From Hydractinia symbiolongicarpus (taxonomy: Eukaryota > Cnidaria > Hydrozoa > Anthoathecata > Hydractiniidae), in the NCBI RefSeq assembly GCF_029227915.1, contig NC_079878.1, positions 18,664,001-18,728,000 of the forward strand: a DNA stretch of 64,000 nt, written 5' to 3'. The notes beneath the pieces are model-generated. The model ran no database searches, was not told where the DNA came from, and saw nothing but the letters and a program-made list of their open reading frames with translations. Position 1 is the stretch's first letter. Every line of letters starts with the position of its first letter. Positions 1 to 12,075 of the stretch are shown here, one piece after another. The position numbers and the translations under genes are program-made.

Positions 1-443
1 AATATAATGAAACACTTACATTATACACTGCGGTTTTTATAAATAGTCAAAAAATAATAAAACTAAACTGGTTATTTTGTATTAAAGTTGGCATCGTCTG
101 TAAGTCATCTGGAGATAAATATATACTCAAAGTTGTCCAAATCAGAAATATTGTTACAGCTAGTCACTTTTAGCAAATATTTCCAGGTGACATAGAAATT
201 TTTTATGATTTTATTGTACTTTTTTAGATCTTTCCAATTAACCAATTTCACACAAACGAACAAAGAAACGAACAAACAAAGTCAAGACATTTACATTAAT
301 TACCGAAGGGCTGTGGTATGAGGTGTTTAGCATGTTACAGTATATAAAATGGTGTTTGTAATGGTACTAAATATTTAAGTATTTAAATTGACTTTCCATG
401 AAAAAATAGAACTTGAATAAACGTGGTCACACATGATACTTAC
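1..443. other. Kinase intron, no feature seen
   Basis: AT-rich DNA past the donor of the ADFG exon. I looked for the next kinase exon (activation loop) on the minus strand and did not find it, so it is probably outside the window. Confidence 0.6.
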
Positions 444-3400
444 CAAAATCTGCCAATTTTAACTCTCCACGATTACTCAACAAAATATTTTGAGGTTTAA
501 TATCCCTAACAATAAAAACAATACACGCACAGGAAGTTTGGGTGCAGTTGATACTGCCATGAAATATTCACATTTTATTTAGCGAAGTAGTTGTTAAAAA
601 TCTCACTCTTTAATCCCAAGCTCAATTCCATAGCTTATAAATCAATTAACAAGATAAAAAACATACGGTGTATCATAGTGTGGATAAGTTGTTCATTTTA
701 CCATAAAAACACTTACCTATGCAAAATCTTTTTTTGATGAATATAACAAAGACCACGAAACAACTGGAACAGAAGTAGCTAAACGCATATTATTATCACT
801 ATTATTGTATTAAACTTATTAACCTAGGATAACAACAAGGCTATCGACAAGGGTCCTATGGAAAATCTGTGCAAGACAATAATCACTCAACTAGACAACC
901 ACTAAGCCATATCAATCCTATTCTCATGCTGAACGCTAAGCAGAGTGGATAGATTTATACTATAATTATAATCTCTATTATCTATATTATAATCTATATA
1001 TTTATAATCTCTGACATGACTCGGTTGAAATTTAAACTCAAGATCTTCCTCACGGGTAACAAACGCTCTACCATAATGCTACCAGTATGACAGAAAAAAA
1101 TTATATACCCGAAAGGACAGTTTTCAGCAGGACAACATTGCAGAAAAGTACCGTCCATAGTTTAGTTATTGTTATTATCTTAGGAGCAATCTATTTAGAA
1201 CATAGGCATTATGTAACTGATGTTTTGACCCCATTTACATATGGCACGCAGCTGTCCACTGTCAGGACAACGCTCCCTCTCTTTTCGATCTTACGTACGT
1301 AATTTCACTGTTCACTCCTCTTTGTAACCCAACCAGTAAGATACCATCATAGTAAAGTAACGTATAATACACAAAAAAGTTGATTAAGATATCTTCCATT
1401 TCTTTATCTTAAAGCACTTTTTCGAGCGTTGTATCGAATTAGAGAATATAATATATTAGATGATGCGTGTTAATGAGTGGCAAGGCACAAGAAGACAGTG
1501 CCCAGTCGTTGCACATACCTTGGCGTTTTGTGCATGCAATCCAAACGGTCTCTCTTCTAGAAACATGCATAAGTCTGTATGCTGAAAGATATATTTATCA
1601 TGAACAATAGAAAATGCTAATTTGTCAAATTACGTCAAAATGAATAAAAATTTCGTGATTTTGTAGCACCGTAAAATGATGTATTTTGAAGGTATTAACA
1701 CTAAAAATTGTAAATTTTAATGAAATTCGAACAATTAATTTGACAACTTAAATTAGTGAAAATATGTGTCCGTAAAATTTAATTTTAAAGAAATTATAAG
1801 AATATATCATTGAGTTGTATTACTGCTTTTGCAATATTAAATATGCCAAACGTTTCAAAATAATGAAATGCAATGTGAAAATAAATTTTGTACCCGCAAA
1901 ATTTAATATCTTTTGAGTTATCGGTTTTAACTTGCAGATGTTGCCTTCCAACTGATTCGGTATTCATGGCTGTTTTCAAAAAATACCACAACATTCCACT
2001 AATAAAAAACATTACCTTAGTGCATAAAATTGTGTGTCTGATGACATTATGTACTAGAGATTCATTTATAATGCAATGTTGGGTTATTACAAAATTTAAA
2101 ATGTGTCAGTGTAAAGAGGACTTACACTGGACTCAATTTTTTTTAGAATTCCAAAAATACGAGAATACGATTCTTAAGGTACTGTGAAACTGACAAATCA
2201 AACTGTTTCACATTAACCTCGTTACTCCTTATTAGTAAATTTCTTTCAAAGAGTAGAAATTTTCCTTGGTTTTGTAGGATTTATAAGAACCGCTAGTTAA
2301 TTTATTTTTTTTAGTTCAGGAAAGCTGAAAAAATATTCGATTACACAAGATTCGCATTAACTTTTTAAAAGACTTTCATGCACGGCTACATATAAATGAA
2401 TGAATATACAAAACGAATAAATAAAAACAATGAATGAATATTCTTATTTGAATGAATACAAACAATGGATAAATAAAAACAATAAAAAAATAAAAACAAA
2501 CAAATAAAAACAAATGAATAAAAAACAAGGAATGAATAAAAACAAATATGCATAAAAACAAAGAAAGAATAAAAACAAATGAATAAACAATGAATTAATA
2601 AAAACAACAAATAAATAAAACAATAAATAAATAAAAACAACGAATGAATAAAAAAAAATGAATAAAGTTGTATTACATACTAGGTATTCAAATACCAAAA
2701 CCAGGTGTTTTTTTGCTGGAATAATGTCGTGTAGTCGAACAATATTGGCATGCTTTAAGTCCTTTAATAGTGACGCTAAAAAATAGATAAACATAACGTA
2801 ACTGACAATGCGGTTAAGTAGTTACTATGGAGACATTGGTGATATATCAAACGTTATAATTCACACTGTGCATACGTCGTTAAAACGAACTTGCCTTCTC
2901 TAATAGCTGTGAATGGTATACCCTCATCTTCCTGTAGTCTGATCTCTTTCAATGCCACAAGTATATTATTTATCCTAAGTTAACAAAAGTACCTTATACC
3001 TTATTAGTAAGCTTATTTCGTCTCGTTCAAATCAAAATTAGGAAGGATTACTTAAAATAACTTTTAGCAAGAAAGGAATTTTCTGTTAAAACCAATATAA
3101 TCCATCCTCTGCTATTTTACCAAACAAAACATTGTGCAAAACGAAATTGACTTTAACAGATAAGCCTACTTGCTGACTCCTTTATAAACAGTAGCATAGG
3201 ATCCTTCACCAAGTTGTTCTAGTTTAGTGTAATACTCAAGTTTACCATAAGGAGACGAAGAGCGCTAAATAATAAATACAGTAAAAATAATAACATATAT
3301 GGCAAAATATTTTTTTGAGCTAAAAATTATTAATTTTTTCCACTTCTGAAATAAGGATCACCTGTGATTTCATTTTAATGTGAATAATTGGTAGATAATT

Positions 3401-5664
3401 TTAAAACAATATTGAATGATTAAAATTGCCTTTCTTCAATCTGGGAATTAGGCATACAACCAATCCATGCCTTAACTAGCGATAGTATTAGACATCATTT
3501 AAAATGTTTTCAAGACGTTGCAAACCATGCATGCAACAATGATGTGAATGTATACATAGCAGCAACAAGTACTTTACATATTTATCCTACCATTTCCGCT
3601 GAGTCAGGTACTGATAGAACTCTTCTTATATTATCATGTGGGTGTTCTGTGGATAGGTTCATAGTGCTAAAAATACTGTGATTCTGCATTTTTTCTGTTT
3701 GTTCTGTTCCAGTTTTGTCTTTGAAAACTTCAGACTCGTGAAATGTTTGTAATGACAATACTCTTCCTAGGCCTGTCTTTGGCCCCTTATTCTTCTGTGT
3801 TAAATTTCGATCAATGGAGGCCTAAACACAATTAATACAAGTAAATTATTTCTTTAAACTTTCTGTCTGGTACAGTAACATTTTATGATGGCTGGTAAAA
3901 TAAGAGTACTTTTATAATTTTGGAAGGGTTTTATTACCAAAAGAATTAAGAAAATGGCACACATCATAATGTGTACACTGAATTATTACCGTGGCATGGC
4001 ATTCACAAAGCAATTATTTGCGACTGTTTATTCTTTAAATACTTTTCTGACTCAATCACCATACTTATTCTGACTAAAACCCAGGAAAAAGTTAATTACA
4101 CTTGCCCAAATGCCTGACAAACACATAAAAACCATGCAAAATACTAGAGTATTCAATGAGTTTTAAAAATTATGGGTAAAAGTAACACATTTTCATTCAT
4201 GACTAAATTTTACTCATTTTTCCCCAATTTTTTAAGATAACAAACTTATGAAAAATGCCAAAGGTAGTGTAGATTAAAATTAGTTGCATACTTCTGTAGT
4301 GTATTAAATGGCTTATTATGTTGTGAATATATAAAAACTGCTCTTTATTGTGAGCCATAATACACCAATCAAGTACAAATACAAATACAAAATAAAAAAA
4401 AATCTCACCCCCAATTTAAAGTCTTACTAAAATGAAATCACAACCAATGTGTAAATAATGTATACACACAACATATGGGACACTTTGTATCACAAAAGTC
4501 ATTTATATGAAGAAAACGTGTAATAAATTAATCAATAAGCTTGTTCAAGTATTAGAAAACATTGTGAAATGATACCAGTAGTAACAAGATGAAATTTTTA
4601 TATCCAGCATGCTTTCAGGGGTCTTTTGCATTTAAGTCGCCACATGCAGAGCAAGCCTAATTATTTTCCAGGCGTCATTGGGACTAAGCAGAAAAAAGTA
4701 CAATCAGGGGGAGTTAAATATTGTAGGAGGTGAGACAAATTTTATTGCTAACAAGCATAAAATTGTTATTTGATACACACATAGCATGACTTATAAAGGG
4801 AGGATGACTATGATGCAAAACTTTTTTATATCAACATCATGCCGCTCGTTTTAAAAATTAGTATATACATGATTTTAACTGAATATGATTGAATAAATAT
4901 AAAAGGATTGAGATAACACAGCAATTATTATAGGCTTCTGTCAGAAGTATATTTGTAATCACCTTTTGAAAATCTAATCAATTGATTTACGGTTAGTTTG
5001 ATTTCCAAAAACACATACTTGTTGTACTACAAAGAGTACCTTTACAACAAGTACTACAATTCTGGCCATGATTTAGTGGGTAGGAGGACAGAATTTTGGA
5101 AATTAAACCACAAGCGATGGAGAACACGATTTTTAACTGAGTAACTCTTAATTTGTCAAATTTCGTTTCTCAATCTTCATAAATGGATCTTGTGTTATTT
5201 AGTTGTACCCAAAAATCCTACACTACAAAATCCTACCTTTTTTGCGAAATAATTTCCAAGAAGAAAATAAATTTCACAACAACTAATTTCCATCAAGTTG
5301 CAAAGTTCCAATATATTTATATATAATTTAAATTTTGCAAGAATTAATTTATTGCAAATTTCAGAAACAGCCAGATACCCAATAATTTTCAAAAATGTGT
5401 GAAAATTAATTCGCTAAAGGTATTTTTCGTTTTCTCAAAAAGTTTTAATACAAGAAATTAATTAACCCTAGCCTATGATTCAAAAAAGGTTGTGAAGGTG
5501 AAATGTGAAGAAAATTCCAGCATTAAGGAACAATCTAGAAAGGCTTTGAAGGCACTCATTAATATCATAAGAGACTGTTTTATTTTTTGTTATTAAAATA
5601 AAGCAAAAAAATTGTCAAAAACTTACTACTGGTGTATCCTCTGTGGCATCACGAAGAGAAAAAG
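444..5664 (-). CDS. CDK14/15: PFTAIRE-class cyclin-dependent kinase gene, 5' and central exons (3' part outside window)
   Basis: Eight minus-strand exons join in phase: 5664-5627, 3821-3591, 3264-3170, 2974-2895, 2775-2681, 1581-1519, 778-717, 505-444. The join reads through kinase landmarks in order: the glycine loop [11 protein letters not shown], the ATP-binding lysine in LVALKEIRL, the helix PFTAIRE that names this CDK class, [22 protein letters not shown], the catalytic loop HRDIKPQN and ADFG. All junctions are GT-AG except one GC-AG. Family knowledge: CDK14/15 (Drosophila Eip63E) are proline-directed Ser/Thr kinases, with CDK14 acting with cyclin Y at the plasma membrane. The upstream exons 5664-5627 and 3821-3591 code for a low-complexity N-terminal extension and are less certain. 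The activation segment, C-lobe and stop lie left of position 444, and I did not find the first coding exon. No frameshift or stop is seen, so the gene looks intact. Confidence 0.92.
1010..1090 (-). repeat. tRNA-like SINE head or tRNA-derived relic
   Basis: On the minus strand, TAGCATTATGGTAGAGCG resembles a pol III A box and GAGTTTAAATTTC resembles a B box, about 30 bases apart as in tRNA genes. An AT-only tail follows toward 960. It lies in a kinase intron, the stems do not pair as a functional tRNA, and no clear target duplication is seen. A tRNA-derived SINE relic is the best reading. Confidence 0.4.
2390..2665. repeat. A-rich degenerate short tandem repeat
   Basis: About 275 bases built from irregular units such as AATAAAAACAAATG. 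On the kinase transcript strand it is U-rich and lies just downstream of the donor at 2680. The open frames across it are low-complexity artefacts. Confidence 0.85.
2893..2894 (-). other. GC-AG splice donor in the PFTAIRE kinase gene
   Basis: The exon coding PFTAIRE ends GAAG and is followed by GCAAGT instead of GTAAGT; the next exon starts after ...TTTTTTAG. Joining G with CG restores an alanine and the frame continues REASLLKDL. The rest of the donor (AAG upstream, AAGT downstream) fits U1 strongly, as is usual for GC-AG introns. Confidence 0.85.
3822..5626. other. Long kinase intron, no feature seen
   Basis: About 1.8 kb of AT-rich sequence between two proposed kinase exons. No open frame with splice signals and no clear repeat was found on either strand. 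Confidence 0.5.
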
Positions 5665-5804
5665 CTAAAAGAAGTTAAATTACACTGAAAATAGTAAGAA
5701 ACTACACTTGGTACCTTGGTCCCTTAATTCCAAGCCATGATCACTTGTACCTCATTCAAAATATGGCTAATATAGGGTGGAACTAATAGGGACAAGGATC
5801 AATT

Positions 5805-6010
5805 ATGCTTCTAAATGAAAATTTGCATGACATTTACAGTAACATAGTAAAAACTACTCGTTTTTATCACCTTCTTCATTCAACACCTAATATAAAATTT
5901 CGCTTACAAGATTTGAAAGTTGACGAGAGTCTTTTTGACAATTTTCGTACTCGAGAAAATGCCCTTCGCTTTGGAAGCTCATCAGTTATGTCATCTAAAG
6001 TAAAATTAGG
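5805..6010 (+). CDS. Possible coding exon of an unrecognised gene
   Basis: An ATG at 5805 opens a frame starting MLLNENLHDIYSNIVKTTRF and running about 67 residues with balanced, non-repetitive composition, up to a plausible donor (TTAG then GTATGA). It lies divergently about 140 bases from the most upstream kinase exon. I do not recognise the protein and found no convincing next exon in the AT-rich DNA to the right. It could be the first exon of a divergent gene or chance. Confidence 0.25.
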
Positions 6011-6065
6011 TATGAAAATTATCTTTTATTTTGTTAGTTTTTGTTTAAATAATAAAAAAGTGTAA

Positions 6066-8738
6066 ATATGTAATAAGCCAAAATAGAAAGTTGAGAGTAA
6101 ATAAAAGCCTTATTCAATATTGGAAATACACCAACTGATTTTTGATCTTTAATCAAGAAAGGGTTAAAACTCTATTTTCTTTTAAAACTTAAATTACATG
6201 TACTGCCCACTAACAAAAAGTTTTAAATTATTTAATAACATACTTTTAAAACATGAAAAACAAACACGTAAAACTTAACACAAACTATACTCATAACAAA
6301 AGGAATTCTTTTAATCACTTCAATTTTTTTATCCCATTTCTCCACAATGAAACAATTTCACAACATTTCTTTCGGAAAAACGTTAGATATCATAATTTAC
6401 CAATATTGAAAGTTCAACAAATTTATGGCATAACAGAAGAACACCATGTAACTACAGAGTCATTTTCATAAATAGTGTTGCTTATTTTAAGTCCCTTACG
6501 TTTTGTGATTGTTACTTCTGGCACAGATCTCCCCTTACAGTAATTTGTCTTCATTTTTACTATTATTTTGGTTTATCTTCTTGTACTTATGGCGATTTAA
6601 ACAACACTACTGTAAATAAAACTTATCCATTTCGTTTGCATTTATTAAAATTACACCATAAAAGGTACAATAAAATAACAGACATTGTAAAAAACCTGAT
6701 TAAAATGACAATAGTTGCTTTTTATATTCTGCGGTTAAGAACTGAAACAAAAAGTTCAAATACAAAGAAAAAGGCATTTTCACATCAGCAGTCTTTTCAT
6801 AATGATTAAAAAACGTTATGTTAATTTTTTTAACCATAGTTATTGCTTCTTTTTATCTGGCTAAACATTTCTTTACTAAATAATTTTATTCTATCTAAAA
6901 ATATGAGCCAGCACCAAAAAAGCTCCCTCTTTTATTTAGTTAAACAAGAATAACATCAACTGAAAACTGTGGAGGATTTTAAAAAATAAAGCTTTTATAA
7001 ATTTTTATCTAAAAAGTATTCATTATATATTCTTTCAGCAGAAAAATATAAGCATAAAAATCAAGTAAAAAATTGAGCACGTTAAATAAAAAAATTATTA
7101 TTTAAAATCGTTAATTTATTTGTATTTTTGCATAAGCAGTTTGTTTGTACAAAGTGGATTAGGCTAAAAACAGAAAAATATAACTGTATTTTTGTCCAAA
7201 AGAACCTTAGAACAACACATTGCTGTGAAAATGCGTAGGCCTATAATTGGTAACATACCCGACTTTTCATCTGTGAGCCAAAGTATACCAAGTTTCTTAA
7301 GCGGGTTTTTTAACCAAAAAACGCCATTATAAGAACACCTTCTTAACAATTGTAAGCCATACAAAGTTCTATGAAGCCATAGGGACATGGTCTGTGAGTC
7401 AAAGTATATCAACTTTATTTCTAACTAAGCTTCATAGAGGGGTAGCACAACCTTTTAGCATATTTTATAGCTCTTTTTTTGCTTCTTTATTTATATTTAT
7501 ATGTATTTTAAAATTTTATGGATCTTTTTTGACCTTTTCTGTCTACATACTTAAATATATTTATTTGTAGGTTTTTAGCTACTTTTAGGGTCTAAAAAGG
7601 ATCTTGAACCTACATATACATTTTATATCTTTGTTATGTTTAGCTACCCAAATTTTATATTTTGGCGCCAGTAAAGCTAGCTAGAATAATTGTGATTTGA
7701 ATGTTTTAACGAAATGTCACAAGGCAGACTTTTGAGTGCATTGTAAACTTGATATAGCTAGCAGTTTATGAATAGTACAAGTAAACAATTTTAAAAAATA
7801 GCAGTATGTGCCAAAGATGTCCAGCATGATAACCTGCATTTTTATTCCAACCAAAGCTGAAGGCAGTTTGCAGTCACACTCTTATGTTAAATGAAAAATA
7901 TTAAGTATCCAGTGAAAACTAGTATTACCAAAGCTTTAGCTATAACAGAATATTGTATGTGTGACATGTGTGATTGGCATTTGGGTCGACAACTTATAAA
8001 AAATGTTGGTCAAAATGGATGGTTGCCTATAATGTTAGGCAATGAAAATGTGCCAGGTCAAGCGTAATCAACATTCGGTCTCTAAAAAGACAATGACAAG
8101 CTTTTTTTGTCTGAAATGTTATGCACTATGCACAGGCTTTGAGCTAAATAAATGTATCTATTTCTGTTTTATTTGGTCAAAATCTATTATTTTCTTTAAA
8201 AAGTCTGATCATCATCCCTTAAAATACCTAAATTATGCAACTCAGGAAGTATATAGCTAATATTAAACTGGTATTTACGCTAATTCCTTTCATTGATCAA
8301 AAAGCTCCCCATAATAACTTCCATGTCAATAAGTTATTTAGGGGTGCTCAATCATGACTACATTACCAGTACGGTCCAGCTCGAGAGGGCTTGTTTCATA
8401 GGCAAAATAGCGCCAAGACATTATCCTATAGTGCTACATCTGGCTTGTGACTCAGGGTCTCGGTTAGTGCATTGAAATTGCAACACATAACATAAGTTCA
8501 CTGTTACAATGTAGTTCAAATTTCTTTATGACTTCACTCAAATTGTTGATGTTAAACTTAATTTTTTGATCTATATTCGCCAACAGTCCTCGTATCATCA
8601 AGAGACATACTGATCTGCACGTGAATTAGTCGTTATTCATAAATTGGACGAGTTAAACGTTGTGTATGAACTGAGAAAGATCTCAGTGAAAGTCAACGAG
8701 AAAAGTAAAAATACGAAATGCATGAAAAATTAATCCCA
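6066..8738. other. Anonymous AT-rich DNA
   Basis: No convincing gene. The open frames are short and AT-driven. A 20-base motif, TCTGTGAGCCAAAGTATACC, recurs with two changes about 120 bases downstream (7270 and 7390). The stretch around 8350-8470 is less AT-rich but has no recognisable signal. Confidence 0.5.
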
Positions 8739-9042
8739 AGTAGGGGGAGTGTAACGGTTTCAAATAATAAATTTTTAATTCAATGTTGGCGGATTATGTT
8801 GAACTTTAAACTGTCGTATGACATGACGAATTCCCAGATTCAATTAACTGTGGACGATTTCTTTTGTTATATTTTATATAAATTTAGACTTTTTATCATT
8901 TTTTTTATCAGTCGCAGACAGTGAACAGACAAGTCAGATTCAAGTTGTCAAGTCTCAACCCTATTCAAATCAAGTCTATTGCGCTTCTATTTCTTAACTC
9001 TAATTATTAACTCTATTTCCTAACTCACGCATATTTGTGACA
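8739..9042 (+). mobile_element. LTR-like sequence with preceding purine tract
   Basis: A purine run (AAGTAGGGGGAG) is followed directly by TGTAACGG, the layout of a polypurine tract and LTR start. The proposed LTR (8750-9042, 293 bases) ends GTGACA, a near inverted match to TGTAAC, and holds a TATATAAA box near 8876. TGGTA, a possible primer-site start, follows the end. No retroviral coding sequence is seen on either side, so it may be the 3' end of a truncated element or a chance resemblance. Confidence 0.35.
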
Positions 9043-9263
9043 AGCTGGTAATTATTTATACCTTATGTTCAACTTGTAATAATTTATGCACTTTGTGCTC
9101 AGGCTCCGTTTTCAATCAACATTCAATTAGTTTGAACATATTCAACTGTTGCAAACACAAAAGCAAATTGGCGCATTTTATCCTTCCTAACTGGTTTGGG
9201 TCTGCCATAACCTTACACTTACTTCGTCACTTTTAAGGGTCCATGTTCCATGGCATTGTGCAA

Positions 9264-9525
9264 CAAATCAGAAAAAAACAATGATCTAATTCTGAAAAAT
9301 GTGATAAAAACCAAATTTTTAGACCGTTTTGGCTCAGTTTGCACATAAATCCGCTATTTTTTAGCCGATAAGATTTTTTTAAAACTCTGACTTTGTCACA
9401 TTGAAAAGTTTATTGTACTCTAGCTTTGCGCAAAAAAATCAGAAAAAACTAATGATCCAATTCTGAGAAAAGCTGATAACGGACGGATGAACGGACAGAC
9501 ACAGGCCATATATAGGACCTCACAT
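9264..9525. repeat. Internally duplicated AT-rich segment
   Basis: Blocks of about 45 bases at 9268-9312 and 9430-9476 share AATCAGAAAAAA and AATTCTGA in the same order. A GGACGGATGAACGGACAGAC run follows, a common feature at the edges of dispersed elements. The family was not identified. Confidence 0.4.
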
Positions 9526-10107
9526 GTACCAGGTAGGCTTAAAAATAGAATAATTACCTGCTTGTAAATCCATTGGAATACTATTTGTGCTAAAGAAGTG
9601 ATTCATCCTTGTTGCAACACTTGTCATGGCAGAATTATTTTAATTATATATGCTTGTTGGCTATGAAAAAAATAAGAATAAGCATAATATCCACATATAA
9701 TACTTATTACAAATTACTAGTCCACAAAATTTAAACTTTAAATAGTTTTGTTGTTACACATGAAACAATTCACCACAAAAAAATTTAAAAGAATTACAAT
9801 TTTAAAGTCTTAAACCAATATTATTAAATTAACTTAACTAAATTTGATATATTATTGTTGCTAAGAAGAGAAATCAAGGTAAAGGTATAATAGATAAAAC
9901 GTTTTCTTACCTTGATTAGAATTGCAAGCTTTACTAATAGCAATAAGAAATTTTGATAAACTATATATTTGACTATGTCATATAATATTGGCTACAAATA
10001 ACTTTTTCTCAGTTTGTCAGAAGTGATTTATCTGAAAAAATATAAATTCTCAGATGACCAAAATTAGGATGATCAAAACATTTACAACAACAACATTTAT
10101 GACACAG

Positions 10108-10196
10108 TTTTTCAGTTAATATGTATTTTTCATTTGATATATATTTTTCATTTGATATGTATTTTTCATTTAATATGTATTTTTCATTAACAAAAT
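10108..10196 (-). repeat. 21-bp tandem repeat, about four copies
   Basis: Units such as ATGTATTTTTCATTTGATAT repeat head to tail. On the minus strand each 21-base unit reads NEKYIL/NEKYIS within a 75-codon open frame. The period is a multiple of three, so the open frame is expected and gives weak support for a gene. Confidence 0.8.
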
Positions 10197-11379
10197 TAAA
10201 GCATATTTGCTTAATAAAATAAAATTCCCATCGCACATGGTTTTTTTAGTGGTATTTTCTATACATTTATAAAAAAAAATGAAAAAAATTTTAATCACAA
10301 CATTAGTCACTGCCAAACCTCTTTTCTTTAAAAAATAAACAATGACAAGCTATTGAAATCTAAAGAGGTTGCATTTAAAAAGCAATTAAAGTAAATATTT
10401 CATTAAATACCAGATTATTGTTGATATGTGTATAATACCCACTTAGCAACAATTTGTTACTTTACAATCACAAAATATACTCTAATAAAGTGGTTAACAT
10501 GGTTTCCATACAGGAAGCAAGTTTAGAATGTAAGAAAAAAGTTAACATTTTTTCAATGACAGAAAGCTGCTAAAGCTGAAGTCATGTCCTATAAAGTAAA
10601 TGCAGATTTCCTGTAAAGTGAATGCATATAAATTACAGGCGTGGATTTAGGATTTTTTTTTGACTGGTGTAAAATTGCTAGCCAGAGCAATCAAACAACA
10701 TCTGGGTGTTTAGGCGGCGTTGTGAGCCCCCAACGGATCTAGGGTGGCACCCTGTAAGCCACCGCCCTTCAACGACCTCTGGTGGCCAAAACTGCTTAAA
10801 ATCAACTTCCTGAACTTGTTGTTGATAGGGCGCCTAACTTGTTATTTTTACTTCAAGTCACGAAAATTTTACTTTTGTACAACTTAGAACGAGAATTAAA
10901 AAACATTAAATTCTTAGTTTTTTTCTCAACAAGCTCATTCTAATATTATCAAGCTGTATTTGAGATTGTTTTATTCAAATTAAGTGTATTACGTCTATTA
11001 AATATTACATAACATCTTCGACGGAACTGAGTTTCTTCAGCGTCGCATATAGTAGATGCATATTTGACACCACTGGGCAACTTACGGACAGTCCCTAACA
11101 GACCAATGTAGTGATCTCACTATAGGAAAAGGAGTTTTCATGTCGAATTGGCCTAAATGTGGCTTTTGATGGACTGCCCTTAAAAAAGCTGTTAAATTTG
11201 TATAAACCAAAAAATGACGTCACAGCCTCAATTTCAGCTTTCCTGGTCGATTTGTTTTACTTGTATATCTTCAAAAATACGACCCTGGGTAACTTTTAAC
11301 AGCTTTTTTGTTAGTCACCGACAAATCAGGCACCAATTGCAACAGATAAGATATTTCAAGGTTGAGCGCGCATAGTGAG
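10197..11379. other. Anonymous DNA with a short GC-richer island
   Basis: AT-rich except about 10700-10800, where GTGGCACCCTGTAAGCCACC can form a short stem. No coding signal, tRNA or element ends were recognised. The stretch ends at the BEL/Pao 5' LTR. Confidence 0.4.
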
Positions 11380-12075
11380 TGTTCCTGCCGTATTGAAATT
11401 TATATTTGTTATGTAATTTGTGTTGTCCTTGTGTTGTCCCGTTTGTGCTCCGCTGTAGAGTTCGCTCTGCGGTGGAGTATGAGATGCATTATGTTCGTTA
11501 GTTTTGTGTTGTGATGTCCCGTGTTAATTATGTAAAAAGAATAATTGTAATTTTGGTACTATTTTTAGTTAAATTTTCCCCTTTAGTCCGTTTTGTTTTG
11601 CACATCTTGCACATCCTTTTTTTGTGCTAGCAGTCTTCAACATGTAGCGACAGGGTCGAACATACATTATAGTAATAAAGATAGATAGATGTGCATATTT
11701 TACATGGCTAGCCTCACAAATATCGAGGGATATACCCTGTCTATTATTTCCAGGAGGGGCCATGGCGTGGATGGAGAGTCCTAGAGTATTTAATGCTCAT
11801 TTTGAGCTACGCAGACCCAATTAGAGCCCGCGCTCTACTAGACAACTCCCGGCAACATCCAACGGCCCACACAGTGTGCCATCTTCCCAATTTCCCTCAC
11901 ATGGCTTGGGTTAACCCGGGGCTATGGTAACATTCACTCGCCCATGTTGAATCGCCGTCAAGAGGAATCGAACCCCGGTCTCCCGCACAGAGTACGAGAG
12001 CTATAACCACTAATCTACGACGCCACAAAATAAATTCGCTGTTGAGTGAAATTAGTCTTTCGTACATCACAGGAG
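11380..12075 (+). repeat. BEL/Pao 5' LTR, interrupted by a SINE
   Basis: It begins TGTTCCTGCCGTATTG and matches the 3' LTR up to ATTATAGTAATAAA (11679), then resumes at AATAAATTCGCTG (12029) after the SINE and ends near GAGTTGTTCT. Without the insert it is the same length as the 3' copy. Confidence 0.88.
11680..12028 (-). mobile_element. tRNA-derived SINE nested in the LTR
   Basis: On the minus strand a tRNA-like head contains an A-box region (TTAGTGGTTATAGC) and a B box (GGGGTTCGATTCC). A body of about 250 bases and a tail of ATCT repeats follow. It is flanked by AATAAA at 11674-11679 and 12029-12034; the intact 3' LTR has this once, so it is the target duplication. The small open frames inside have no support as genes. 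Confidence 0.88.

Noticed and set aside
2376-2640. Phe/Ile-rich membrane-like ORFs on the minus strand
   Set aside because: Artefacts of the A-rich degenerate repeat in the kinase intron.
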